Shown: piece after piece, positions 9,532-18,520 of the stretch | How positions within the stretch are numbered: the first letter of the stretch is position 1 | Layout: the number at the start of each line of letters is the position of its first letter | NCBI RefSeq assembly: GCF_900128955.1 | Contig: NZ_FQTY01000009.1 | Location: forward strand, 19,721-83,720 | Direction of reading: 5' to 3' | From: Tissierella praeacuta DSM 18095 | Lineage (GTDB): Bacteria > Bacillota > Clostridia > Tissierellales > Tissierellaceae | Length of the DNA: 64,000 nt | Made by a program: the position numbers and the translations under genes | Notes under the pieces: model-generated | Seen by the model: only the letters and a program-made list of their open reading frames with translations | What the model was told of the DNA's origin: nothing | The model's database searches: none

Positions 9532-9759
9532 ATGCAAGAAAAGGTAATGGAAATACTGAATTATGTACTTGATAAAAATGGAAAAGAAACTTTACAAGAA
9601 ATGAACTATAAACTATCCCTTAGAGATGATTTGCATTTGGATTCACTAGATTTAGCTGAATTGACAGTTAGACTAGAGGATGAATTTGATGTTGATATTT
9701 TTGAGTATGGAATTATAAATACTATTGGAGAAATAGTAGATATTATTAGGAGAGAATAA
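9532..9759 (+). CDS. Acyl carrier protein
   Basis: A 75-aa helical acidic protein with the phosphopantetheine attachment serine in LHLDSLDLAELTVRLEDEF. An in-frame GTG at 9523 overlaps the RBS, so ATG 9532 (AAGGAG 8 nt upstream) is taken as the start. It ends 1 nt before the AMP-dependent ligase, so the two are coupled. It is not the housekeeping ACP by context: no fatty acid synthesis gene is near. It most likely carries a special acyl group for the flagellar sugar. Confidence 0.88.
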   Translation: MQEKVMEILNYVLDKNGKETLQEMNYKLSLRDDLHLDSLDLAELTVRLEDEFDVDIFEYGIINTIGEIVDIIRRE

Positions 9760-9760
9760 T

Positions 9761-11002
9761 ATGGAATATTTCTTTATTGATGAAAGGCGAAACATAAGAA
9801 AGACATATAACGATTTGATAAATGATATAAATTTAAATGGTGAGTTTAATAAATATATCTATGAAAGAAATGTATATAAGATATTTGTGGATATTATTTC
9901 TAGCTTAGTAATTGGAGAAAGTATAGAATTATTAGACATGGATTTATCAGCGAATGAATTAGTAACTATGGGTATAAGCTCAAATGACCTAGCAATTAAG
10001 ATTAGCAATAGAAATAAAAAAGTAAAAAGCTACGAACATTTATTAAAAATTATAGAAGAAAATAAATTGAATTGGCAAATTACTATGTACACATCGGGAA
10101 CAACAGGTAGGCCTAAGAAAATAACACATCAATTATCAACGCTTATTAGAACAGTTAAGATCTCAAATAAATTCAGTGATAATGTTTGGGCATTTTGTTA
10201 TAATCCTACACATTTTGCAGGTATGCAAGTTTTTTTTCAAGCACTGCTTAATATGAATACTATTATATATATTTTTGATAATATACAGAGGGAGTTATGT
10301 AAAACATTAATAGATAATAATGTTACTAATATATCTGCAACACCAACCTTTTATAGAACCAATATATTTAATTTTAATGATGCAATACAGAGTGTTAGAT
10401 ATGTTACTCTTGGTGGAGAAAGATTTGATAAAAACTTAGTAGACAAATTAAAGGATATTTTTCCAAATGCTAAAATAAGAAATATTTACGCATCAACAGA
10501 GGCAGGTTCGATTTTTTCAAGTGATAGTGATTATTTTGTAATTGATAAGAGTTTTTCAGAATATATAAAAATAGATGCAAAAGGTGAACTTTTAATAAAT
10601 GAAAAACTTCTTGGTAGTTCAGAAGAACTTTTGATTAAAGATGGATGGTATCATACTGGAGATATAGTAGAGTTAGTTGATGAAAATAAGTTTAAGATTA
10701 TTTCGCGAAATACAGAGATGATAAATGTTGGAGGATATAAAGTTAATCCTAATGAAGTAGAAGAAGAGATAAAAAAAATAGAAGGTATCATAGATGTTCT
10801 GATTACTAGCAGACAAAATAAGCTTATAGGTAATGTAATTGTAGCAGAAATTGTAAAATCATCAGATGTTGATGAAAATGAACTAGAAACTATAATTATT
10901 AACAATTTAAATGTTAAATTACAAAAATGGAAAATTCCAAGAATAATTAAATTTGTAAAAGAAATAGATAAAACTAGAACTGGAAAGAAGGTGCGTAGAT
11001 GA
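9761..11002 (+). CDS. AMP-dependent acyl-activating ligase
   Basis: A 413-aa ANL-superfamily adenylate-forming enzyme. Motifs: YTSGTTGRPKK (ATP loop), GGERFDKNLV and YASTEAG in the middle, GWYHTGDIVE, the hinge ISRNTEMINVGGYKVNP, and the C-terminal lysine motif RTGKKVRR. It is somewhat shorter than usual acyl-CoA synthetases because the N-terminal region is reduced. It would adenylate a carboxylic acid and load it onto the adjacent ACP. Its stop overlaps the start of the next gene (ATGA). The substrate is unknown; a short hydroxy or keto acid is suggested by the reductase that follows. Confidence 0.87.
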   Translation: MEYFFIDERRNIRKTYNDLINDINLNGEFNKYIYERNVYKIFVDIISSLVIGESIELLDMDLSANELVTMGISSNDLAIKISNRNKKVKSYEHLLKIIEENKLNWQITMYTSGTTGRPKKITHQLSTLIRTVKISNKFSDNVWAFCYNPTHFAGMQVFFQALLNMNTIIYIFDNIQRELCKTLIDNNVTNISATPTFYRTNIFNFNDAIQSVRYVTLGGERFDKNLVDKLKDIFPNAKIRNIYASTEAGSIFSSDSDYFVIDKSFSEYIKIDAKGELLINEKLLGSSEELLIKDGWYHTGDIVELVDENKFKIISRNTEMINVGGYKVNPNEVEEEIKKIEGIIDVLITSRQNKLIGNVIVAEIVKSSDVDENELETIIINNLNVKLQKWKIPRIIKFVKEIDKTRTGKKVRR

Positions 11003-11724
11003 AGTGGATAATATTGACTGGTGATACGGGTATGCTAGGAAGTAGTATAGCAAGTAGGATCCTTGAGGAAAAAGATTATGGAGTTATAGGAATTAGCAGA
11101 TCTGAAAATCAAATAACAAATGATTTTAAAAATAGGTATGATAACAGGTATTTTCATATAGATTATGACCTTTCTAATTCTAGAGAAATAAAATCTTTAT
11201 TTAAAAAGGAAATACAAGGGGTTGGAAAAATTTATGGGTTGGTTAATAATTCTGCTTATGCCTATGATGATATTATAACTAATGCTAAAATTGAAAATGT
11301 TGAAAAAATGCTAACTATAAATGTAACATCACCAATGGTGCTAACTAAATATGTTATTAGAAATATGTTGTTGAATGATACAGAAGGGTCAATAGTTCAT
11401 ATATCTTCAATTTGTGCACATACGGGATATAAGGGGTTGAGCATGTATGCAGCCACTAAAGGAGCAATCGAATCATTTTCAAGGACTATTGCAAGAGAAT
11501 GGGGAAAAAGAGGTATTAGATCAAACTGTATTGCACCAGGATTTATGGAATCAAGTATGAGTTCTTCATTATCAGAGGAACAAAAAGAACGAATTTATAA
11601 AAGAAATTCACTGAAGAAAGAAACAGATGCCATATCAGTTGCTTCAACCGTCAAATTTTTATTATCTAAAGAATCAAGGTCTATAACAGGACAAGTTATA
11701 CATGTTGATAATGGAACGATATAA
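10999..11724 (+). CDS. Short-chain dehydrogenase/reductase (FabG-like)
   Basis: A 241-aa classical SDR. Cofactor motif TGDTGMLGSSIA at 8-19, NNSAYAY in place of the NNAG motif, catalytic Ser in VHISSICAH, Y-x3-K in MYAATKGAIESF, and the C-terminal SITGQVIHVDNG typical of 3-oxoacyl-ACP reductases. It is coupled to the ligase by an ATGA overlap, so ACP, ligase and SDR form one unit. Likely role: reduction of a keto group on the ACP-bound acyl chain, or alternatively on a sugar. Confidence 0.87.
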   Translation: MKWIILTGDTGMLGSSIASRILEEKDYGVIGISRSENQITNDFKNRYDNRYFHIDYDLSNSREIKSLFKKEIQGVGKIYGLVNNSAYAYDDIITNAKIENVEKMLTINVTSPMVLTKYVIRNMLLNDTEGSIVHISSICAHTGYKGLSMYAATKGAIESFSRTIAREWGKRGIRSNCIAPGFMESSMSSSLSEEQKERIYKRNSLKKETDAISVASTVKFLLSKESRSITGQVIHVDNGTI

Positions 11725-11873
11725 AACAAATTAAGAAAACGAAAAAATTATGTTGTTTCATAGAAAAATTATATAATTAAAAGAATTGAAACCTATCTTT
11801 GGGAAATTAATTATATTTTTTATAAAATATAGTGGGAAACTTTTTAGAAACAATGATGAGTGAGGTGAAATAA

Positions 11874-12926
11874 ATGCAAAAAAAATTAAAGATATCAAAT
11901 AAAATAATAGATGAAAATTCTCCAACTTTTATAATAGCAGAAGTATCAGCCAATCATTTACAAAGTTTTGATAACGCTGTTAAAATAATTAAAGAAGCTA
12001 AGAAGGCTGGTGCAGACGCTATAAAACTCCAGACATATACTCCAGATACTATAACTTTAGATTGTGATAGAGAATATTTCAAAGTAAATCAAGGTACTAT
12101 TTGGGATGGTACTACTTTATACAAACTATATCAAGAAGCATTTACACCTTGGGAGTGGCAACCTAAGTTAAAGACAATTGCTGAACAAGAAGGACTTATG
12201 TTTTTCTCATCTCCTTTTGATACTACTGCAGTAGATTTTTTAGAAAAGATGGATGTTCCAGCGTATAAGATTGCGTCATTTGAAATAACAGATATTCCAC
12301 TTATAGAATATATTGCTTCTAAGAGAAAGCCAATTATAATTTCTACTGGGATTGCTACATTATCAGATATAGAGGAAGCATTGAATGCATGTATAAGGAT
12401 GGGAAATAATCAAGTAGCTTTACTTAAGTGTACTTCAGCATATCCATCTGCATTAGAAGATATTAATTTAAGAGTAATCCCAAATATGGAAGATACATTT
12501 GGTACAGTAGTAGGCCTTTCAGATCATACATTAGGACATACAGTTGCATTAGGAGCAGTTGCCCTTGGGGCTAAAATAGTTGAAAAACATATTACCTTAA
12601 ATAGAGCTGATGGAGGACCAGATGCCAGTTTTTCCATGGAACCTGATGAATTTAAGGAAATGGTAACTAGGATTAGAGAATTAGAAAAAGCTCTTGGATA
12701 CATTACTTATGAATTAACAGATAGTCAAAAGAAAAGTAGGGAACATTCTAGGTCATTATTTATCGTCAAAGATATTAAAAAGGGAGAAATATTTACAGAA
12801 GAGAATATTAAAAGCATTAGGCCAGGATTTGGATTGCCAACTAAATATATTAAAGACATATTAGGTAAAAGGGCTAGAAAAGATATCTTAAAAGGAACTC
12901 CCATTAATTGGAGTTTAATAGAATGA
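11874..12926 (+). CDS. pseI: Pseudaminic acid synthase, PseI
   Basis: A 350-aa NeuB-family synthase that condenses the 2,4-diacetamido-trideoxy-altrose with phosphoenolpyruvate to give pseudaminic acid. The N-terminal TIM barrel (~1-275) shows IIAEVSANH, DAIKLQTYTPDT, FFSSPFD, KIASFEITD, LLKCTSAYPS, GLSDHTLG and VEKHITLNR. The C-terminal SAF (antifreeze-like) domain (~285-350) ends in LKGTPINWSLIE. RBS GAGGTG lies 7-8 nt upstream. A 149-nt AT-rich gap separates it from the acyl module, so it may have a separate promoter. pseG overlaps its end. Confidence 0.94.
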   Translation: MQKKLKISNKIIDENSPTFIIAEVSANHLQSFDNAVKIIKEAKKAGADAIKLQTYTPDTITLDCDREYFKVNQGTIWDGTTLYKLYQEAFTPWEWQPKLKTIAEQEGLMFFSSPFDTTAVDFLEKMDVPAYKIASFEITDIPLIEYIASKRKPIIISTGIATLSDIEEALNACIRMGNNQVALLKCTSAYPSALEDINLRVIPNMEDTFGTVVGLSDHTLGHTVALGAVALGAKIVEKHITLNRADGGPDASFSMEPDEFKEMVTRIRELEKALGYITYELTDSQKKSREHSRSLFIVKDIKKGEIFTEENIKSIRPGFGLPTKYIKDILGKRARKDILKGTPINWSLIE

Positions 12927-13903
12927 AAAGAATAGTAATTAGGACATTAGGTGGAAATGGGATCGGATATGGACATTATTTTAGATGTATTTCTTTGGGC
13001 AAAGCTATTAGGTTAATAGATAGTAATATAGATATTATATTTCTAATTAATGATGAACTAGCTAGTTTAACCCATAATACTGATTTTAAAATCATTATTA
13101 ACAATGATTTAAGAGAAGATATAAAGATAGTTAGGAGTTTAAAGGTAGACCTTTTTATAAACGATTCATATTTGGCAGATAATGGATACCTAAAAAATAT
13201 TAAAGAAATATCTAAATTAATGATTATAGATGATAATAATGATATATATGACTCATCTATACCAAATATTATCTACAATGGTAATATATATGCCGAGAGG
13301 TTAGGTTATAAATATGTAGAAGGGCAAATAAAGTTATTAGGCTCCAAATATTTAATAATGAAGGAAGAGTATTGGAGTGATGATGTTAATTTATCTTCTA
13401 AAGATGGAGTTTTGATTACAACAGGTGGAACTGATGAATATGGAATTGCATTAGACATAGTACGGGAAATAAAAGAGTTAAATATAAATATAAGGGTGAT
13501 TATTGGTCCAGGATATAAAGAAGATTATATTAAAGAAATTGAGACTATAAAGACTAATAATATGAAATTAATATATAAACCAAGTAGTTTGAAAAAATAT
13601 ATAGATGACTCTAAAGTTGTGATTACGGCAGGAGGAAGTACTATATATGAAGTATTATCACAACAAACTATACCTATTATCTTTAGTATGGCTGATAATC
13701 AAGATTTAGTATGCAAAGAATTAAGTGATATTGGAATTAAATATTTAGGGAAATATCCAAATATTGATTATTCTAGATTAACTGAAATGATTATACAATG
13801 TCAAGATAATCAGAACAATACCAAGGATAAAATAATTAATTTATTAAATAATAATGGAGCAAAAACAGTTGCTAAGATATTAATATCAGAGATCTATAAA
13901 TAA
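12923..13903 (+). CDS. pseG: UDP-2,4-diacetamido-trideoxy-altropyranose hydrolase, PseG
   Basis: A 326-aa GT-B fold protein that removes UDP from the PseH product, supplying the free sugar to PseI. It has the conserved glycine-rich GGNGIGYGH with the proposed catalytic His at 18, and a C-terminal nucleotide site (TAGGSTIYEVLSQ, PIIFSMADNQ). A longer frame begins at 12908, but ATG 12923 overlaps the pseI stop codon as ATGA and gives the family's usual N terminus (MKRIVIRT). This completes the pse pathway in the island. Confidence 0.9.
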   Translation: MKRIVIRTLGGNGIGYGHYFRCISLGKAIRLIDSNIDIIFLINDELASLTHNTDFKIIINNDLREDIKIVRSLKVDLFINDSYLADNGYLKNIKEISKLMIIDDNNDIYDSSIPNIIYNGNIYAERLGYKYVEGQIKLLGSKYLIMKEEYWSDDVNLSSKDGVLITTGGTDEYGIALDIVREIKELNINIRVIIGPGYKEDYIKEIETIKTNNMKLIYKPSSLKKYIDDSKVVITAGGSTIYEVLSQQTIPIIFSMADNQDLVCKELSDIGIKYLGKYPNIDYSRLTEMIIQCQDNQNNTKDKIINLLNNNGAKTVAKILISEIYK

Positions 13904-14109
13904 TGAGTGTATAGTAGAAAAGCAATATATTCGTTGATGATATTAGTTGAAAAATCATGAATAATAGTTAGTTTATTGGTATTTTAGGATAAATGTTTTT
14001 TAACTATAGATTATGTAGCAAATAGATACAAAACTGAACATTTTATAAGACAATCTAAATTTGTTAATGATTCAAAATTTTAGAGAGTACTAGTAGTCAT
14101 ATCAATTAA

Positions 14110-14136
14110 GAATATATATTTATCAAATATATATTC
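14110..14136. repeat. Perfect inverted repeat, 12-nt arms
   Basis: GAATATATATTT, spacer ATC, then AAATATATATTC. There is no T tract after it, so it is not a standard terminator. It lies about 45 nt upstream of the -10 of the next transcription unit, and could be an operator or a weak hairpin ending the pse transcript. Confidence 0.55.
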
Positions 14137-14178
14137 GACCTTAGATAAAGGTGAATAAATACTTAAAATTAATGATAC

Positions 14179-14187
14179 TGATATAAT
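14179..14187 (+). promoter_or_regulatory. Extended -10 promoter candidate
   Basis: TGATATAAT is a perfect extended -10 (TGn-TATAAT) about 75 nt upstream of the TPR/phosphatase-fold gene. No strong -35 is visible. Confidence 0.45.
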
Positions 14188-14262
14188 AAGCTAAATAATC
14201 GTATTGGATATTTAGACGTTATTAGAATAAAGAAGAAGTTTTAAAATAAAGAGGTGTAGATA

Positions 14263-16287
14263 ATGAACTCAAACAATATATCAAGTATCAAGGATATATT
14301 TTCTAATAAAATAGAAAAAGCACAATACTTAAAAAAGATAATAAGAAACCTTGTTGAAAAAGGGGATTTTGTTAATGCAGAAGCAAAAATAGCTGAATAT
14401 AAAGTACTTTTTCCTGAAGATATAGAAATTATATCTATTGAAACTGTAATGTTAATGATAAAAGGTGAAATGGATAGAGCAGAACAACATGTATTAGATG
14501 GATTAAATAAGGTGCCTTTTAACTTTGACTTAAATTATAACTTAGGATTTATATGTCAAGAAAAGGGAAAATATCAGGAAGCAGCTAATGCTTTTATTAT
14601 TGCAAAATCAGCAGCAACTACTAAAGAGGAAGAAACAATTATACAGGACGCAATAAATGGGATTAAAAAGATAGATGAAAGGGTTGATTTATCCAAAATT
14701 AATCAACCTAATTACAAGTTATTTCCATTAAAAACCAATGATGATACTTGGATTGGAAAGCCATTATTTGAAGATAAAAATGGGGAGGGGTATATTCCCT
14801 TGTATTATGATGAGATAATAGAGAGTTATCCTATTCAATTATGGAACTTGTATAAGACAGAGACATTGAGGGGAAAAATATACGAAAGTGGAGAATTTAT
14901 TTTAGGCAATCTAAACAAATCAGTTTTACCATTAGCTATTTTAGAAAAAGATACTTCAATAACTATAATATTAGACGACAAGGAATATAAGTTCAATGAT
15001 TTTACTCCTAATAGATTTTATTATATACCTATTAGAAGTGAAGGAACGGTTAAGATTAAAAGTAGTAATAAGTTTATAATAGGTGAAGCTTTAGATTTAA
15101 ATCAATATAAGCAACATGATGTAAAATTGATATTGAATTTATTTATAGATGGCTTATCTCAGAAATTAATAGATAAATATTCACTAGAAAGGCTTATGCC
15201 AAATACTTATAATTTCTTTAAGCAAGGAACAATATTCAATAATTGCTACAGTAATGCGGAATGGACATTAGCTAGTGTACCTACTATATTTACAGGAAAA
15301 TATCAAGCTAATCATAAAATTTTTCATCCAGAACTATTGCATACTATAAGTGATAGTTGTAAATCAATGGGGAATTATTTTAAAGAAGATAACTATTTTA
15401 CATTCCAATCTTGTGGAAATTGGAGAAAGGCACCCTCTTACGGATATACAAAAGGTTTTGATAGAATGATTTATCAATCAGCTACAATGGGGTCTAAGGC
15501 AGAAGAAATTATTTTTTCTTTTTTAGAACAAATGAGAGCATTTGAAGAAAGAGATCATTTTATTTGGCTGACACTGTTTGAATTGCATAATGTTGAGGAT
15601 AATATAACACCAAACTTTAGCAATCAAATTTCAAATAGTATAGATTCTAAGAGAATTAATAGAGATGAGAAGAAATCAGTGGTAAAAGATTATGATGAAA
15701 AGAAAATAGAAAGATATGTTAATGAAATAAATAGAATAGACTATTATCTTAAAATAATTTATGACTTTATTGAAAACAAGTATACAAATGATGAAATCTT
15801 AGTATCGTTATTTTCAGATCATGGACAATCTTACATAGATGAAGGAAATCATATTTTAAGAGATGCTAGGACGAGAGTACCTTTTATGATTAGGGGAAGA
15901 AGTATTCCTTCCACTATATCTGATGAATTAATGGAAAATGTGGATATTCTACCTACTATTTTAGATAAAACTTCTATTGAATTTGATTTTAGTGAATTTG
16001 ATGGAAGAGTTCCAATGGTTTTAGGTGGTAAAGGAAAACAATATGTTTATTCTGAATCTATATATCCAGGAAAAACATATAAGGCTATTATTAGGGATTT
16101 GGAGCATACGCTAGTATTTGAATCAGAAGGTAATGTAGAGCAGGATGGCAGATTTGTATTAGGAGATTTTCATATTATATTAGAGAATAACTTGACAAAA
16201 GAAAATGAAATAAATAAAAATACTGAAAAAGTGGCTAAATATTTTGACATAATAATTTCTCATATTTCAGCATTTTTGAAAATTTAG
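14263..16287 (+). CDS. TPR plus alkaline-phosphatase/sulfatase-superfamily protein
   Basis: A 674-aa protein. Residues ~15-140 form helical TPR-like repeats (LNYNLGFICQEKGKYQEAANAF). Residues ~290-600 carry a sulfatase-type fold: metal-binding LFIDGLS near 298, a putative Thr nucleophile in NAEWTLASVPTIFTG near 334, and the metal ligands FSDHGQSY near 517. The CxPxR motif of formylglycine sulfatases is absent. The Thr-centred site resembles phosphoglycerol and phosphoethanolamine transferases, yet there is no membrane segment or signal peptide. A cytosolic phosphotransferase or hydrolase acting on the flagellar glycan is likely; its substrate is unknown. RBS GAGGTG is upstream. Confidence 0.8.
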   Translation: MNSNNISSIKDIFSNKIEKAQYLKKIIRNLVEKGDFVNAEAKIAEYKVLFPEDIEIISIETVMLMIKGEMDRAEQHVLDGLNKVPFNFDLNYNLGFICQEKGKYQEAANAFIIAKSAATTKEEETIIQDAINGIKKIDERVDLSKINQPNYKLFPLKTNDDTWIGKPLFEDKNGEGYIPLYYDEIIESYPIQLWNLYKTETLRGKIYESGEFILGNLNKSVLPLAILEKDTSITIILDDKEYKFNDFTPNRFYYIPIRSEGTVKIKSSNKFIIGEALDLNQYKQHDVKLILNLFIDGLSQKLIDKYSLERLMPNTYNFFKQGTIFNNCYSNAEWTLASVPTIFTGKYQANHKIFHPELLHTISDSCKSMGNYFKEDNYFTFQSCGNWRKAPSYGYTKGFDRMIYQSATMGSKAEEIIFSFLEQMRAFEERDHFIWLTLFELHNVEDNITPNFSNQISNSIDSKRINRDEKKSVVKDYDEKKIERYVNEINRIDYYLKIIYDFIENKYTNDEILVSLFSDHGQSYIDEGNHILRDARTRVPFMIRGRSIPSTISDELMENVDILPTILDKTSIEFDFSEFDGRVPMVLGGKGKQYVYSESIYPGKTYKAIIRDLEHTLVFESEGNVEQDGRFVLGDFHIILENNLTKENEINKNTEKVAKYFDIIISHISAFLKI

Positions 16288-16309
16288 TAGATTAAGGAGA
16301 TAAGGCACC

Positions 16310-16831
16310 ATGAGAATAGGAAATACAATTTGGCTAGTTGGATTAAGTGCGTCTGGAAAGAGTACATTGGCAGAAAAAATAGTAAGGTATATGGTTGATA
16401 GTGGGAAAAAGGTACAGTTGATAGATGGAGATATTATGAGAGAAGAAATAGGTGGAATGTTTGGATACACTAGAGAAGAAAGAATAAAGGCAGCAAATAT
16501 ATATAGGGCAATGGCAAGGTTATTAAACAATAATGGTATAAATGTTGTGATTGCAGCCATATCTCCATATGAAGAAATTAGAAGGAAAAATAGAGAAAGA
16601 ATTGAAAACTATATTGAGATAAATGTTAATTGTCCAATAGAAGAATGCATAAAAAGGGATCCTAAAGGACTTTATATGAAAGCTTTAACTGGGAGAGAAA
16701 AGCATGTTATTGGAATTGATGAAGAATATGAATTTCCAGAGAATAGTAACATAGAAGTAAATACAAAAGAAGAAAGCATTGATGAGTCCTATTTAAAGAT
16801 AATAAATTATTTAAAACAGTCAAATATCTAA
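16310..16831 (+). CDS. Adenylyl-sulfate kinase-like protein
   Basis: A 173-aa P-loop kinase closest to CysC (APS kinase). P-loop GLSASGKST at 11-19, DGD at 39-41 with R44, TREERIKAANIYRAMA and ISPYEEIR in the expected order, and KRDPKGLYMKAL near the C terminus. It is shorter than CysC (~200 aa), and the canonical ENIRR is changed to AANIYR, so the substrate may not be APS. No ATP sulfurylase or other sulfate-assimilation gene is near. In this island it could make PAPS for glycan sulfation, or phosphorylate another small molecule. It starts 22 nt after the preceding gene. Confidence 0.78.
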   Translation: MRIGNTIWLVGLSASGKSTLAEKIVRYMVDSGKKVQLIDGDIMREEIGGMFGYTREERIKAANIYRAMARLLNNNGINVVIAAISPYEEIRRKNRERIENYIEINVNCPIEECIKRDPKGLYMKALTGREKHVIGIDEEYEFPENSNIEVNTKEESIDESYLKIINYLKQSNI

Positions 16832-16856
16832 TTATAATAAAGTGGAGGCAATGCTA

Positions 16857-18455
16857 ATGAAAATTAAAGGGATTGTAGAGCAAATAACTAATGAATCCAT
16901 TGCAGGGTGGGTAATTGTTAATGATGATAGGAAGGGGATAATAGAAGCTCCAAAGGTTGAATTAAAAGTAAATGGTGAAACCGTAGCAATAACTTTTGCT
17001 GTAAGAAAAATTGAACACGAGAGTATAATCAGTAATCATTGTGGCTTTAAATTCTTAATAAAGGATTTATTTGATTATTTAAACAAGAATGATGAGATTA
17101 CAATCTCAGTTTATGATGATATCTTACCAATTTATAAATATGGATTGAGTTATAAATGTGATACTACTGGTAATTCTAGTATTGATAAATTATTAGAGAG
17201 ATTAAATGAAGGTTATGTTTTCGATATAAATGGGGAGTTAAAACTATCTTTGAAAGAAAACGAAGAGTTAAGGAAAGAGATTATCAAGCTATATGATGAG
17301 CTAAGGGATATATTTAATAATGATTTATCATATGATCTGTATGCATGTTATGGAACTTTATTGGGGATTGTTAGAGAGAAAAACTTTATTTCTAATGATG
17401 GAAACTTTGATTGTGCATATTTATCTAAGGAAAATAATAAAGATAAAGTAGTTGAGGAATTTAAAATAATATCAAAGTTATTAATAAAGAAAGGATATCA
17501 GTTAAAAATTTTTAAGTCACATATTCAAGTAAGTAATACAAAATCAGATGCTAGTATTAATATTTATTGCTCTTGGTTTAACGATAACTTAGAATTTTTG
17601 CTTTCTTTCAACTATATAGGTAAAGAAATTATTAGTAAGAAAAATAAATTTGAAATAGAAACGAGAACTATACAAGGAAGTAATGTTTTAATACCTAAAA
17701 GCTATAAAGATGTTTTGAAACAAATATATGGAGAAAGATGGGAGATACCAGACTTTGGATTTGAGTGGAAAACACTAAATAAAAGCATTGGGTTTTTGGA
17801 AGATAGTGATATGAATGAAATATATTGGGAGCAATATTATTTAGATTCAAAGCTACAAAAACCTTCTTCATTCTGCTCTTTTATAAATGATTTTATTAAA
17901 GAAAAATATTTGATTTTAGATATTGGATGTGGATCGGCTAGAGACTCTTTTGAATTTGTGCAACAGGGACATGAAGTTATAGGATTGGATAGGTCAGAAC
18001 AAGCAATTTTATTTGCAAATTCATTGATAAAAGAAGAGAGGTATAAAAATATAACCTTTCAAAAAGCTGATATATCAGATAAAATATTAATGTCGGAAAT
18101 ATTTAAAAAAGCAAAAGAGCAAGCTAAACAAAAACAAAAAAACATAATGTATTACTCAAGATTTTTCTTGCATTCAATAGATGAGAGTAATCAGAGAACA
18201 TTTTTAGAGGCGATATCAAGCCATGTTGATAAGGGAGATATCTTTGTTGCTGAGTTTAGAACTAAGGAAGATGAAGAAAGGCAAAAAATATATTCTAACC
18301 ACTACAGAAGGTTTATAGATGAGGAGGACTTACTTCGACAATTAAAGGAAATATGTAATATTAGTAAAATACTATTATTTCAGAAAGGTACGGGATTCTC
18401 TATTTATAAAGATGAAGATCCATTTTTAGCTAGAATTATTGTTGCAAAAAGCTAA
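16857..18455 (+). CDS. LicD-like transferase fused to a SAM methyltransferase
   Basis: A 532-aa three-part protein. Residues ~1-100 form a beta-rich module with the IxGxVxxITxxxIAGWVI pattern found as an accessory domain in glycan enzymes. Residues ~105-310 are LicD/fukutin-like (YACYGTLLGIVREKNFISND, then DGNFDCAY), a family that moves phosphocholine or phospho-alditol units onto glycans. Residues ~340-532 form a class I methyltransferase with ILDIGCGSARDSFEF. Upstream in-frame GTG 16842 and ATG 16851 overlap or crowd the GGAGG, so ATG 16857 (8 nt spacing) is preferred. The fusion suggests transfer and methylation of one phosphate-linked substituent. Confidence 0.8.
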   Translation: MKIKGIVEQITNESIAGWVIVNDDRKGIIEAPKVELKVNGETVAITFAVRKIEHESIISNHCGFKFLIKDLFDYLNKNDEITISVYDDILPIYKYGLSYKCDTTGNSSIDKLLERLNEGYVFDINGELKLSLKENEELRKEIIKLYDELRDIFNNDLSYDLYACYGTLLGIVREKNFISNDGNFDCAYLSKENNKDKVVEEFKIISKLLIKKGYQLKIFKSHIQVSNTKSDASINIYCSWFNDNLEFLLSFNYIGKEIISKKNKFEIETRTIQGSNVLIPKSYKDVLKQIYGERWEIPDFGFEWKTLNKSIGFLEDSDMNEIYWEQYYLDSKLQKPSSFCSFINDFIKEKYLILDIGCGSARDSFEFVQQGHEVIGLDRSEQAILFANSLIKEERYKNITFQKADISDKILMSEIFKKAKEQAKQKQKNIMYYSRFFLHSIDESNQRTFLEAISSHVDKGDIFVAEFRTKEDEERQKIYSNHYRRFIDEEDLLRQLKEICNISKILLFQKGTGFSIYKDEDPFLARIIVAKS

Positions 18456-18520
18456 ACTTAATTAAGTAAAAGTAATATATTCGTAAGAATAGGAAACTAT
18501 CATAAAGGAGGTTCAATATC

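Larger units (their letters stand above)
13904..14262 (+). other. 359-nt gap without a gene
   Basis: Very AT-rich with stops in all frames. It holds a perfect 12-3-12 inverted repeat (14110-14136) and an extended -10 promoter (14179-14187). I see no other feature, and no clear terminator for pseG. Confidence 0.6.

Noticed and set aside
14263..16287. Calling this protein a sulfatase
   Set aside because: The CxPxR motif needed for formylglycine formation is absent; a Thr-centred site is seen instead.
16267..16560. Minus-strand frame of 97 codons
   Set aside because: Antisense to the APS-kinase-like gene, which has a clear P-loop and motif order.
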